This document shows positions 1-6,130 of a stretch of 8,411 bases of DNA, piece after piece (positions within the stretch are counted from its first letter, which is position 1; every line of letters begins with the position of its first letter). The notes below the pieces were generated by a model that was not told where the DNA came from, ran no database searches, and was given only the letters and a program-made list of their open reading frames with translations. Position numbers and translations under genes: made by a program. The stretch is from the NCBI GenBank assembly GCA_937907415.1, contig CALCHY010000066.1, forward strand, positions 1 to 8,411, read 5' to 3'. The stretch is from an uncultured Trueperaceae bacterium. Its GTDB lineage: Bacteria > Deinococcota > Deinococci > Deinococcales > Trueperaceae.

Positions 1-137
1 TAGATGGGGACGAGGCCCTCGGAGCTGAGTGCGCCCTCGCCCTTACTGACCTTGCGCTCGAAACGGTCCATGCCGATAGTCAGCGCCGTCAGGCGCCTGG
101 CAAGGTCGTGGTCCGTCTGTTGCAATGCTTCACTCAT
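1..137 (-). CDS. 5' end of a divergent gene, product unknown (partial)
   Basis: An open frame starts at ATG (complement of 135-137) and runs without a stop for 45 codons to the left edge. It begins MSEALQQTDHDLARRLTALT and reaches ...SSEGLVPI. A GGAG at 144-147 (complement) lies 6 nt upstream of the ATG, which supports this as a real start. The visible stretch is mostly polar and looks helical, rich in Glu, Arg and Leu. It has no signal peptide and no motif that I can assign. Its divergent position next to a catabolic ABC-transporter operon would suit a local transcriptional regulator, but no helix-turn-helix is visible in these 45 residues, so that is only a positional guess. It could equally be an enzyme or an unrelated neighbour. 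Confidence 0.6.
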   Translation of the reverse strand, partial: MSEALQQTDHDLARRLTALTIGMDRFERKVSKGEGALSSEGLVPI

Positions 138-180
138 GCGGTGCTCCGATCCGAAGGTCAAGTCAGTAGCGTTCCCCGGG

Positions 181-197
181 ATTCTACACCGTGGAAT
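181..197. promoter_or_regulatory. Imperfect palindrome, candidate operator between divergent genes
   Basis: The sequence ATTCTACACCGTGGAAT has dyad symmetry of the form ATTCyAC-N3-GTrGAAT, with six of the eight half-site positions matching. It lies 19 bp upstream of the -35 box of the plus-strand operon promoter. On the minus strand its end reads TAGAAT (181-186), a five-of-six match to a -10 box about 44 bp upstream of the divergent ATG, although no good -35 is seen for it. A protein bound here could repress the leftward gene and affect the rightward one. The symmetry is seen directly; operator function is inferred. Confidence 0.4.
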
Positions 198-215
198 GAC
201 TAGGCAGCTAGAGCA

Positions 216-244
216 TTGACAAGCCGGACTCTGGGCGGTACAAC
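216..244 (+). promoter_or_regulatory. Sigma-70-type promoter for the transporter operon
   Basis: A perfect TTGACA (-35) at 216-221 is followed by a 17-bp spacer and TACAAC (239-244), which matches four of six -10 bases. Transcription would start near 251, leaving a leader of roughly 60 nt before the ATG at 315. No other box pair of similar quality was noticed on the plus strand between 138 and 314. The leader shows no obvious riboswitch or terminator. The prediction rests on consensus matching alone. Confidence 0.6.
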
Positions 245-302
245 TCTGCACAACATCCATCACTGTCGAACCGCTGGGACTCGGAGAGATGGCTTGTAAA
301 CT

Positions 303-310
303 AGGAGGAG
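303..310 (+). promoter_or_regulatory. Strong ribosome binding site of the solute-binding protein
   Basis: AGGAGGAG sits 4 nt before the ATG at 315 (6 nt if only AGGAGG is counted). It is close to a perfect anti-16S match and fixes the start codon. It is clearly stronger than the site of the following permease gene, in line with the high copy number usually needed for binding proteins. Confidence 0.8.
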
Positions 311-314
311 TCAA

Positions 315-1922
315 ATGAGATCACCAAGAAGGCACTTATTGAAACTCGCATGGTCGCTGTGTGTCTTGGTTCTGCTAGGCGGAATTGCCGCCGCGCAGGA
401 ACGTGGCGGAACGCTCACGGTAGCCCTCAACTACGACCTAGATACCCTCGACCCGTACGCCAGCGGCTTCCTTACCGACGTGCAGGCCACCTTCCTCGCG
501 GGCCTAGTCGCGCCTGACCACAACGCCCAGTACGTGCCCGTTCTGGTCACGGAAGTACCGACCCTTGAGAACGGCGGCATCGTGCTCACGGACGACGGAA
601 CCAAGATGGTCGTCACGTATCACCTCCGACCGGGCCTCAAGTGGGCAGACGGCGCGCCGCTTACCTCGGCCGACATCAAGTTCACGTGGGACGCCATCCG
701 CGACCCCGCCTACCTCGGGCCGGAGAAGAACGGCTCGGCTGAGATCGACAGCATCGAGACGCCAGACGACCTAACGGCCGTCGTCTACTACAACACCGTC
801 TTCGGCGGATTCAAGGCCTCGCTGTTCACCTACGGCCTGCTCCCCAAGCACGTCCTCGAAGGCAAGGACCTCAACAAGGACCCGTTCTGGGACGCCCCCT
901 TCGGCGCCGGCCCGTTCATGGTCACCGAGTTCAAGCGCGGCCAGTACGTGGTCGTCGAGCGCAACCCGTACTACTTCGAGGTCGACGCCAATGGCGTGCA
1001 GCTCCCCTACCTCGACAGCATCGTCTTCAAGATCATCCCTGACTCCAACACCCAGAGCACCCAGCTGAAGTCGGGCGAGGTCGACTTCGCCTACAACGTG
1101 CCGTTCACAGTTGCCCCGACCCTCGAGAACGTCGCCGGCCTGCGCGTCCTCAGGGCCGAGACGCTCGGCTTCCGCCACATCACCTTCAACCTCAGGAACG
1201 AGCTCCTCAACGACCTCAGCGTCCGGAAGGCCTTCGCTCACGGCGTCGACCGCGCGGCGATCAACAAGGCGCTCGGCGGCTACATGGTCCCGACCAACAC
1301 CTTCGTCGTCTCCATCTTCCCGTACAGCAGCGACAACGTTCCGAGCTACGAGTACAACCCGGAACTCGCCCGCCAGATCCTCCTCGACGCTGGCTACGCT
1401 CCCGACCGCGACGGCATCATGGCCAAGGACGGCAAGCGCCTCAGCTTCGACATCATGACGCAGGCCGGACGCGTCGAGTACGAACTCGCCCAGCAGGTCG
1501 TCATCGCCGAGATGAAGGCCATCGGCATCGAACTGAAGACCGACAACAAGTCCGGCGCCGCCTACTCGCAGGCCCGACGCGAAGGCGACTTCGACGTCTG
1601 GTACTCCGGCTGGATCACCCCCGCAGACCCCATCGACTCCTACATCTCCTTCTACGGTACCGGCGGCTTCAACAACGGCGGCGCGTACAGCAACCCGGAA
1701 GTCGACGCCGCCCTCAACGCCGCGGCAGCCTCGCTCGACCCGGTCGATGTCCAGTTCTACATGGGCGAAGCACAGAACATCGTGCTGACCGACCTCCCGG
1801 CCATCCCGCTGTTCGAAGCGCCATCCATCATCGTCATGACGGAGAGGCTCCAAGGCTTCGAGTCCAACCCAACCAACCAGACCAACTTCAGGCACACGAG
1901 TGGTTGGTGGCTAGCGAAGTAA
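315..1922 (+). CDS. ABC transporter solute-binding protein, family 5 (DppA/OppA type)
   Basis: This is a 535-aa secreted binding protein that captures the substrate outside the membrane and delivers it to the two permeases encoded next. Residues 1-27 form a Sec signal peptide: a basic start (RSPRRHLLK), a hydrophobic core, and the site Ala25-Ala26-Ala27 before Gln28. There is no lipobox cysteine after it. The mature part has SBP_bac_5 hallmarks: the GGTLTVAL strand at 31-38, the LRPGLKWADGAPLTSADIKF region at about 104-123, GAGPFMVTEF at 197-206, ERNPYYF at 215-221, and a VRKAFAHGVDR segment near the middle. A WYSGW segment precedes PADPIDSYISFYG near residue 435. The length is normal for the family. 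Family-5 proteins bind dipeptides, oligopeptides, nickel, opines, glutathione or oligosaccharides, so the ligand is open. The enzymes downstream argue for a catabolised carbon compound rather than plain peptide. Confidence 0.93.
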   Translation: MRSPRRHLLKLAWSLCVLVLLGGIAAAQERGGTLTVALNYDLDTLDPYASGFLTDVQATFLAGLVAPDHNAQYVPVLVTEVPTLENGGIVLTDDGTKMVVTYHLRPGLKWADGAPLTSADIKFTWDAIRDPAYLGPEKNGSAEIDSIETPDDLTAVVYYNTVFGGFKASLFTYGLLPKHVLEGKDLNKDPFWDAPFGAGPFMVTEFKRGQYVVVERNPYYFEVDANGVQLPYLDSIVFKIIPDSNTQSTQLKSGEVDFAYNVPFTVAPTLENVAGLRVLRAETLGFRHITFNLRNELLNDLSVRKAFAHGVDRAAINKALGGYMVPTNTFVVSIFPYSSDNVPSYEYNPELARQILLDAGYAPDRDGIMAKDGKRLSFDIMTQAGRVEYELAQQVVIAEMKAIGIELKTDNKSGAAYSQARREGDFDVWYSGWITPADPIDSYISFYGTGGFNNGGAYSNPEVDAALNAAAASLDPVDVQFYMGEAQNIVLTDLPAIPLFEAPSIIVMTERLQGFESNPTNQTNFRHTSGWWLAK

Positions 1923-1923
1923 G

Positions 1924-1978
1924 CTAACGAACCTGCGGCGTGAGGTGAACGACTTCATCTCACGCCGCAGATCGTTGG
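1924..1978 (+). promoter_or_regulatory. Large hairpin between binding protein and permease genes
   Basis: CTGCGGCGTGAGGTGAA (1933-1949) pairs with TTCATCTCACGCCGCAG (1954-1970) to make a 17-bp stem with one G-U pair and the tetraloop CGAC. Below a small internal loop, AACGA (1926-1930) pairs with TCGTT (1972-1976), with two further possible pairs down to 1924/1978. No U-tract follows, so it is not a standard intrinsic terminator. Similar structures after binding-protein genes, as in malE-malF, protect the upstream mRNA from 3' exonucleases and lower downstream expression. The base of the stem reaches to within 10 nt of the permease ATG at 1989 and covers part of its weak ribosome binding site (GGAT, 1977-1980). 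It may therefore also damp translation. The pairing is seen; the role is inferred. Confidence 0.8.
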
Positions 1979-1988
1979 ATCGGCAGCC

Positions 1989-2951
1989 ATGAACAGTACG
2001 AATTTCACATTCCTCGCCCGCAGGATCCTAGGATCCGTTCCGCTGCTGATCGGCATCTCAATCATCTTGTTCGGCGTACTGAACTTGGCCCCAGGCGGGC
2101 CAACCGACGTATACGCGGAGATACCCGGGGTCAGCGCCGAGACCCTCGAGAACCTCAAGCGGGAACTCGGCCTCGACCAGCCAGTCCCCGTCCAGTACGT
2201 GCGTTGGCTTGGCGCCGCCGTGCGCGGTGAGTGGGGCTACAGCATCCGCACCGGCAGGAGCGTCGCCACCGACGTCAAAGAGCGCATTCCCGCCACCTTG
2301 CTCCTTGGCGGCACCGCCTTCTTGCTCGCCCTGCTTGGCGCCATTCCGCTCGGCATCATGAGCGCCGTGCGGCGCTACAGCACCGTCGATTACGTGTTCA
2401 CCTTCCTATCGTTCGTCGGCTTTTCCATGCCGATCTTCTGGCTGGCCTTGATGTTGCAGTCACTGTTCGCGGTTCAATGGCACCTGTTGCCATCGGCTGG
2501 CATGGTCTCCATCGGGGACGGGAGTTTCGTCGACCGCGTCCGTCACATCATCCTGCCCGCCTCTATCCTTGCGCTGGCTTACATGGCGAGCTGGGGCCGC
2601 TTCACGCGCGCGTCGATGCTCGACGTGCTGGGTCTTGACTACATAAGGACGGCAAAGGCGAAGGGGCTCGGCAATGGCACAGTTATCTACCGGCATGCGC
2701 TGCGCAACGCGCTAGTTCCGGTGCTCACGGTCATCGCCCTCGATTTCGCCGGCATGATATCGGGCGCCATCATCACGGAGACGATCTTCGCTTGGCCAGG
2801 CATGGGCCGGCTCTTCATCGAGTCCATGAACGGGCGCGATTATCCCGTGCTCATGGCGTTGCTGATGATCGGCTCCCTAGCGCTGGTCGGCATGAACCTA
2901 TTGACAGACATCATCTATTCGTTCGTCGACCCACGGATCCGCTATGAGTGA
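1989..2951 (+). CDS. ABC transporter permease, DppB/OppB type
   Basis: This 320-aa inner-membrane subunit forms half of the translocation pore. The N-terminus FLARRILGSVPLLIGISIIL (8-27) is the usual first membrane helix, followed by the family's LAPGGP segment (33-38) and a periplasmic loop ending in RGEWGYSIRTGRSV (79-92). Further hydrophobic helices lie near 102-125, 135-165, 186-204, 241-266 and 287-312. The cytoplasmic EAA loop that docks on the ATPase is clear: DYIRTAKAKGLGNG (217-230) then RHALRNALVPV (235-245). The C-terminus FVDPRIRYE is typical. Length is normal. The ATG has only a weak GGAT as ribosome binding site and lies just after a strong hairpin, which suggests lower expression than the binding protein. 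The stop overlaps the start of the next permease. Confidence 0.94.
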   Translation: MNSTNFTFLARRILGSVPLLIGISIILFGVLNLAPGGPTDVYAEIPGVSAETLENLKRELGLDQPVPVQYVRWLGAAVRGEWGYSIRTGRSVATDVKERIPATLLLGGTAFLLALLGAIPLGIMSAVRRYSTVDYVFTFLSFVGFSMPIFWLALMLQSLFAVQWHLLPSAGMVSIGDGSFVDRVRHIILPASILALAYMASWGRFTRASMLDVLGLDYIRTAKAKGLGNGTVIYRHALRNALVPVLTVIALDFAGMISGAIITETIFAWPGMGRLFIESMNGRDYPVLMALLMIGSLALVGMNLLTDIIYSFVDPRIRYE

Positions 2952-3831
2952 GCCGGCACTGAGCATCGACCTGCAGATGGCTTCCGAAGCGAAGTCAACG
3001 CGCGCGCGGGTGCTAGAGCGCTTCAGGCGCCACCGCCTGGCGCAGATCAGCCTCGTCGTTCTCGTATTGATGGCGGCCGCGGCGCTCGCGGCGCCCTGGC
3101 TCACGCCCTACACCTTCGACGGGCAGGACATAGAACTCCTCGGTCGGCCGACCCCGCCCAGTTGGCAGCACCTGATGGGCACTGACCAACTCGGGCGCGA
3201 CAACGCTACGCGCGTGCTTTACGGCGCCCGCATATCACTGCTAGTCGGCCTGCTAAGCGCACTGATATCTACCTCACTCGGCACCTTTGTCGGTTCGTTG
3301 GCTGGCTTCTACGGCGGCCGCACGGACGCCATCCTCATGCGCGCAACGGACGTCATGCTCTCCATCCCGATCCTGCCGCTCGTGATCGTGCTGTCTGGCT
3401 TCACGAGGCCTAACCTGTACATGCTCGTGTTCATCATCGGAGTGCTCAGTTGGATGGGCACGGCGCGCCTGGTGAGGAGCCAGTTCCTTTCGCTGCGGAG
3501 CCTCGATTTCGTCGAGGCGGCACGCGCGCTCGGCGGCTCGAGCAACCGGCTGATGTTCACGCACATCCTGCCAAACGCCCTCGGCCCGATCCTCGTCAGC
3601 ACCACGCTGGCCGTTGGCGGCGCCATCTTGCTCGAGTCGGCGCTGTCGTTCTTCGGGTTCGGCGTGCAGCCACCAACCCCAACGTGGGGCAACCTCCTCA
3701 ACGCGGCGAGGGACTGGCTCGACACCGCCCCGTGGCTCGCCACGTTCCCCGGCCTCTTCATCCTCATCACGGTGCTCGCCGTCAACTTCCTCGGCGACGG
3801 GCTCCGCGACGCCCTCGACTCTCGGCTTTAG
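2944..3831 (+). CDS. ABC transporter permease, DppC/OppC type
   Basis: This 295-aa inner-membrane protein is the partner of the preceding permease. A cytoplasmic N-terminus (RARVLERFRRHRLAQ, about 20-34) leads into the first helix (35-52). Next come the DppC hallmarks MGTDQLGRDNATRVLYGARI (78-97) and the helix SLLVGLLSALISTSLGTFVG. The EAA loop reads DFVEAARALGGSS (188-200) followed by HILPNALGPILV (207-218). The C-terminus NFLGDGLRDALDSRL matches the usual end, with Ser where Pro is common (DPRL). The ATG overlaps the previous gene by 8 nt, so translation is probably coupled; no strong Shine-Dalgarno is visible. An internal ATG at codon 12 is possible but less likely. No ATPase gene follows, although DppC genes are often followed by dppD and dppF. 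Confidence 0.94.
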   Translation: MSEPALSIDLQMASEAKSTRARVLERFRRHRLAQISLVVLVLMAAAALAAPWLTPYTFDGQDIELLGRPTPPSWQHLMGTDQLGRDNATRVLYGARISLLVGLLSALISTSLGTFVGSLAGFYGGRTDAILMRATDVMLSIPILPLVIVLSGFTRPNLYMLVFIIGVLSWMGTARLVRSQFLSLRSLDFVEAARALGGSSNRLMFTHILPNALGPILVSTTLAVGGAILLESALSFFGFGVQPPTPTWGNLLNAARDWLDTAPWLATFPGLFILITVLAVNFLGDGLRDALDSRL

Positions 3832-3851
3832 TTCTACTGCCACTGGCGGGG

Positions 3852-3873
3852 ACCGCTGCCGGACGACAGCGGT
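3852..3873 (+). promoter_or_regulatory. Small hairpin between transporter and enzyme genes
   Basis: ACCGCTG (3852-3858) and CAGCGGT (3867-3873) can form a perfect 7-bp stem with an 8-nt loop. No U-run follows, so it is not a convincing terminator. It is followed directly by the 8-bp palindrome GTGTACAC (3872-3879). It lies in the 74-nt gap between the permease stop and the GTG start at 3906 and may mark an mRNA processing or stability boundary between the transporter and enzyme parts of the operon. A chance inverted repeat remains possible. Confidence 0.4.
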
Positions 3874-3905
3874 GTACACGAATCCTCAGTAACAGGAAGG
3901 CACCC

Positions 3906-5003
3906 GTGAAGATACTGATCATCGGCTCAGGAGCAATCGGCGGCTTGGCAGGCTCTCACATGACGCGCGCCGGTCACGACGTGACCATGATGGACCAGTG
4001 GGCGGACCACGTTGCGGCCATGAACGCTGGCGGCATCAGCATCGACGGCGTGCGCGGCGAGTTCAACATCCCGGTCAAGGCCATAACCCCGGACCAACTG
4101 GGCGAGCACGTGCGCGCGAACGGCCCGCTCGAAGCGGTCCTCATAGCCACTAAGACCCAGCACACCGAGGGGGCGGTCAAGCAACTCATCCCGTTCATGA
4201 GCCCTGAGACCTTCATCGTGTCGTTCCAGAACGGCTTCAACGAACCTCTCATCGCCCGCCTGTTGCAGGAAGCTGGGCTTGGTGGGGAGGAGCGCGTCAT
4301 CGGCTCCATTCCGAACTATGGCGGCGCGCTCGTTGACCCTGGGCACATCGAGTTCGTGCACGAGGGACCCATCCAGCTTGGTGAGATGTCGCGGACGCGC
4401 ACCCCGCGCCTAGCTGAGCTCGGGAGCATGCTCTCCTCCCTTACCGAAGTGCAGTACTCGGACAACATCTGGGGTCAGATCTGGGCGAAGGAAGTCTACT
4501 CGCAGCAGGTCGTCTTCAGCGCGCTAGCAGACGCCCGCATCCGCGACACGCTCGGCGTCGAACGCTACGCGCGCCTGGCTGGCGCCGTAGTGCGTGAGGC
4601 GCTCGAGATCGCTGAGGCGTGCGGCATCACCGTCGAGGCGTTCGACTTCTTCGACCCGGCCAACTACCGCCCGCAGACGCCGGCCGACACGCAGAAGCTC
4701 ATCGACAACATCAACCACGCCATCTGGCTTCTCAAGAAGGACCAGAAGCCCGACCAGCACGTGTTCAAGAAGCAGGGCTCCGGCATCTGGTGGGACATCG
4801 TCTACCGCAAGCGCGCCTCCGAGGTTGGCGCCATGAACGGTGCGTTGATCGCGTACGGCAAGGCGGCTGGCGCGGACACCCGGTTGGTCGAGAAGGTCGC
4901 GGCCATGATCCTCGAGATCGAGGCGGGCGAGCGCGAGCTTGGCTTCCACAACTACGACGAGCTCGAAACCTACACCCGTGAGATCGGAAAGGAACTGCCA
5001 TGA
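3906..5003 (+). CDS. Ketopantoate reductase (ApbA/PanE) family NAD(P)-dependent dehydrogenase
   Basis: This cytoplasmic 365-aa enzyme probably reduces a 2-keto acid or oxidises a 2-hydroxy acid with NAD(P). I chose the GTG at 3906 because AGGAAGG (3894-3900) lies 5 nt upstream and the product then begins exactly at the Rossmann strand, KILIIGSGAIGG (2-13). The frame stays open far upstream, inside the permease gene, but that part is non-homologous shadow. Residues matching the PanE active site appear to be Lys83 (ATKTQ), Asn109 (QNG), Lys195 (IWAKEVYSQ) and Glu306 with Asn311 (SEVGAMNG). It is about 60 residues longer than E. coli PanE. Most of the extra length is a stretch at about 250-300 holding SGIWWDIVYRKR, as in a large PanE-like subfamily of catabolic loci. 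With a transporter and an aldolase-family gene around it, a role in pantothenate synthesis is unlikely, so no symbol is given. Confidence 0.85.
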   Translation: MKILIIGSGAIGGLAGSHMTRAGHDVTMMDQWADHVAAMNAGGISIDGVRGEFNIPVKAITPDQLGEHVRANGPLEAVLIATKTQHTEGAVKQLIPFMSPETFIVSFQNGFNEPLIARLLQEAGLGGEERVIGSIPNYGGALVDPGHIEFVHEGPIQLGEMSRTRTPRLAELGSMLSSLTEVQYSDNIWGQIWAKEVYSQQVVFSALADARIRDTLGVERYARLAGAVVREALEIAEACGITVEAFDFFDPANYRPQTPADTQKLIDNINHAIWLLKKDQKPDQHVFKKQGSGIWWDIVYRKRASEVGAMNGALIAYGKAAGADTRLVEKVAAMILEIEAGERELGFHNYDELETYTREIGKELP

Positions 5004-6130
5004 CAACAAGGAAGCTTGGCGTTGGAGTCCTTGGCGCGCACGCCTGGGCCGAGAAGGCGCACCTACCCGGTTACGCCGCTTACGACCGCGCGAACCTCGT
5101 TGCCATCTGCGATATCGTCCCCGAGCGCGCCCGCCTCATGGCCGACAAGTTCGGCATCAAGAAGGTCTACAGCGACCCACAGGAACTCATCGACGACCCT
5201 GAAGTCGAGATGGTCGACGTCTGCACGCCGACCGACACGCACTTGCCGCTCAGCCTGGCGGCCATCAAGGCAGGCAAGCACGTGCTCTCGGAGAAGCCGC
5301 TGGCGCACGACGCCCGCGACGCGTTCGCTGCCGCCCGCGCAGCTGACGCCGCAGGCGTACGCACGAAGCTGGGCTTCACCTTCCGCTACTCGCCCGCCGT
5401 GCGCCAGCTGCAGCAGTGGATAAAGGACGGCACGCTCGGCGAGATCTTCCACGTGCACGGCTTCGAGCAGAACTCGCAGTGGCTCGATCCACAGTTCCCA
5501 CTCAGGCAAGTGTCGGCCGGCGCCGACTGGAGCAAACTCATCCCCTCGAGCATCGTCGGTTACGGCTCGCACCTCGTCGACCTCGTGCGCTGGTGCGCCG
5601 GCGAGTTCGGCAGTGTCGTCTCGACCATGAAGAACTTCGTGCCGGAGCGCGTGGTGCGCGGCTACGAGGGCATGCAGCGCATCAAGATCGAGGACGGCAC
5701 CGTCGCGCTCGTCGAGTTCGCGTCAGGCGCGCAAGGAACGCTGCAGACCTCGTACATCGCGGTCGGCAACTACCCAGGCGTAGAACTACGCGTGTACGGC
5801 TCGAAGGGCGCAGCCGTCGCCCGCTTGATCTCCGAGTACGGCGTGGCGGAGACGCTGCACTTCGCTACCCCAGACGACGTCGAGTTCCGTAAGTTCGACC
5901 TGCCGGAGAGCGCCCTGCCGCCAGGCACCACCCTCAACACCCCGTGGCCAGAGCTCTACTACCGCAACTTGGTCAGGCACTTCGTGGACGAGATCCTCGA
6001 CGACACCGAAGCCGAGTGCACGTTCTACGACGGCGCGAAGAGCCAAGAGATCGTCAACGCCGTCGTGCGCGCGAACGATGAGCGCCGCTGGGTTGACTTG
6101 CCGCTGTACCCGGATGAGCATCGCGGATGA
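5000..6130 (+). CDS. Gfo/Idh/MocA family oxidoreductase
   Basis: This 376-aa NAD(P)-dependent oxidoreductase belongs to a family acting on sugars, inositols and related polyols. It has an N-terminal Rossmann domain (about 1-125) and a C-terminal alpha/beta substrate domain. The family signature EKP is at 98-100 in GKHVLSEKPLA, preceded by DVCTPTDTHLPLSLAAIKAG (73-92), whose CTPTDTH replaces the common TPN.LH pattern. The catalytic region reads GYGSHLVDLVRWCAGE (187-202), keeping the usual His191 and Asp194. The dinucleotide loop, GVGVLGAHAWAEKAHLPGY, is unusual in having Ala-His-Ala-Trp where Gly-x-Gly-x-x-Gly families often have small residues. The start overlaps the previous stop by 4 nt (ATGA), with AAGGA (4989-4993) 6 nt upstream, so translation is likely coupled. 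Substrate unknown; a sugar acid or inositol-like ring is possible. Confidence 0.9.
   Translation: MTTRKLGVGVLGAHAWAEKAHLPGYAAYDRANLVAICDIVPERARLMADKFGIKKVYSDPQELIDDPEVEMVDVCTPTDTHLPLSLAAIKAGKHVLSEKPLAHDARDAFAAARAADAAGVRTKLGFTFRYSPAVRQLQQWIKDGTLGEIFHVHGFEQNSQWLDPQFPLRQVSAGADWSKLIPSSIVGYGSHLVDLVRWCAGEFGSVVSTMKNFVPERVVRGYEGMQRIKIEDGTVALVEFASGAQGTLQTSYIAVGNYPGVELRVYGSKGAAVARLISEYGVAETLHFATPDDVEFRKFDLPESALPPGTTLNTPWPELYYRNLVRHFVDEILDDTEAECTFYDGAKSQEIVNAVVRANDERRWVDLPLYPDEHRG

Noticed and set aside
4..219. Plus-strand open frame at the left edge
   Set aside because: It is antisense to the minus-strand frame with a proper ribosome site, has no homology that I recognise, and would run through the divergent promoter region.
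771..1895. Long minus-strand open frame (374 codons) opposite the binding protein gene
   Set aside because: It lies wholly antisense to a well-supported SBP family gene, its product is low-complexity Val/Asp/Glu/Gly-rich, and such frames arise from G/C-rich third positions.
1924..1978. Intrinsic transcription terminator
   Set aside because: The stem is strong but no run of T follows, and the transporter permease genes downstream have no promoter of their own that I can see.
3450..3905. Upstream extension of the dehydrogenase frame to an ATG inside the second permease gene
   Set aside because: The extension is an Arg/Pro/His-rich shadow of the permease; the GTG at 3906 has a good ribosome site and starts at the Rossmann fold.
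3832..3905. Internal promoter for the enzyme genes
   Set aside because: No pair of -35 and -10 boxes with proper spacing was found in the 74-nt gap; only the small hairpin and the GTGTACAC palindrome stand out.
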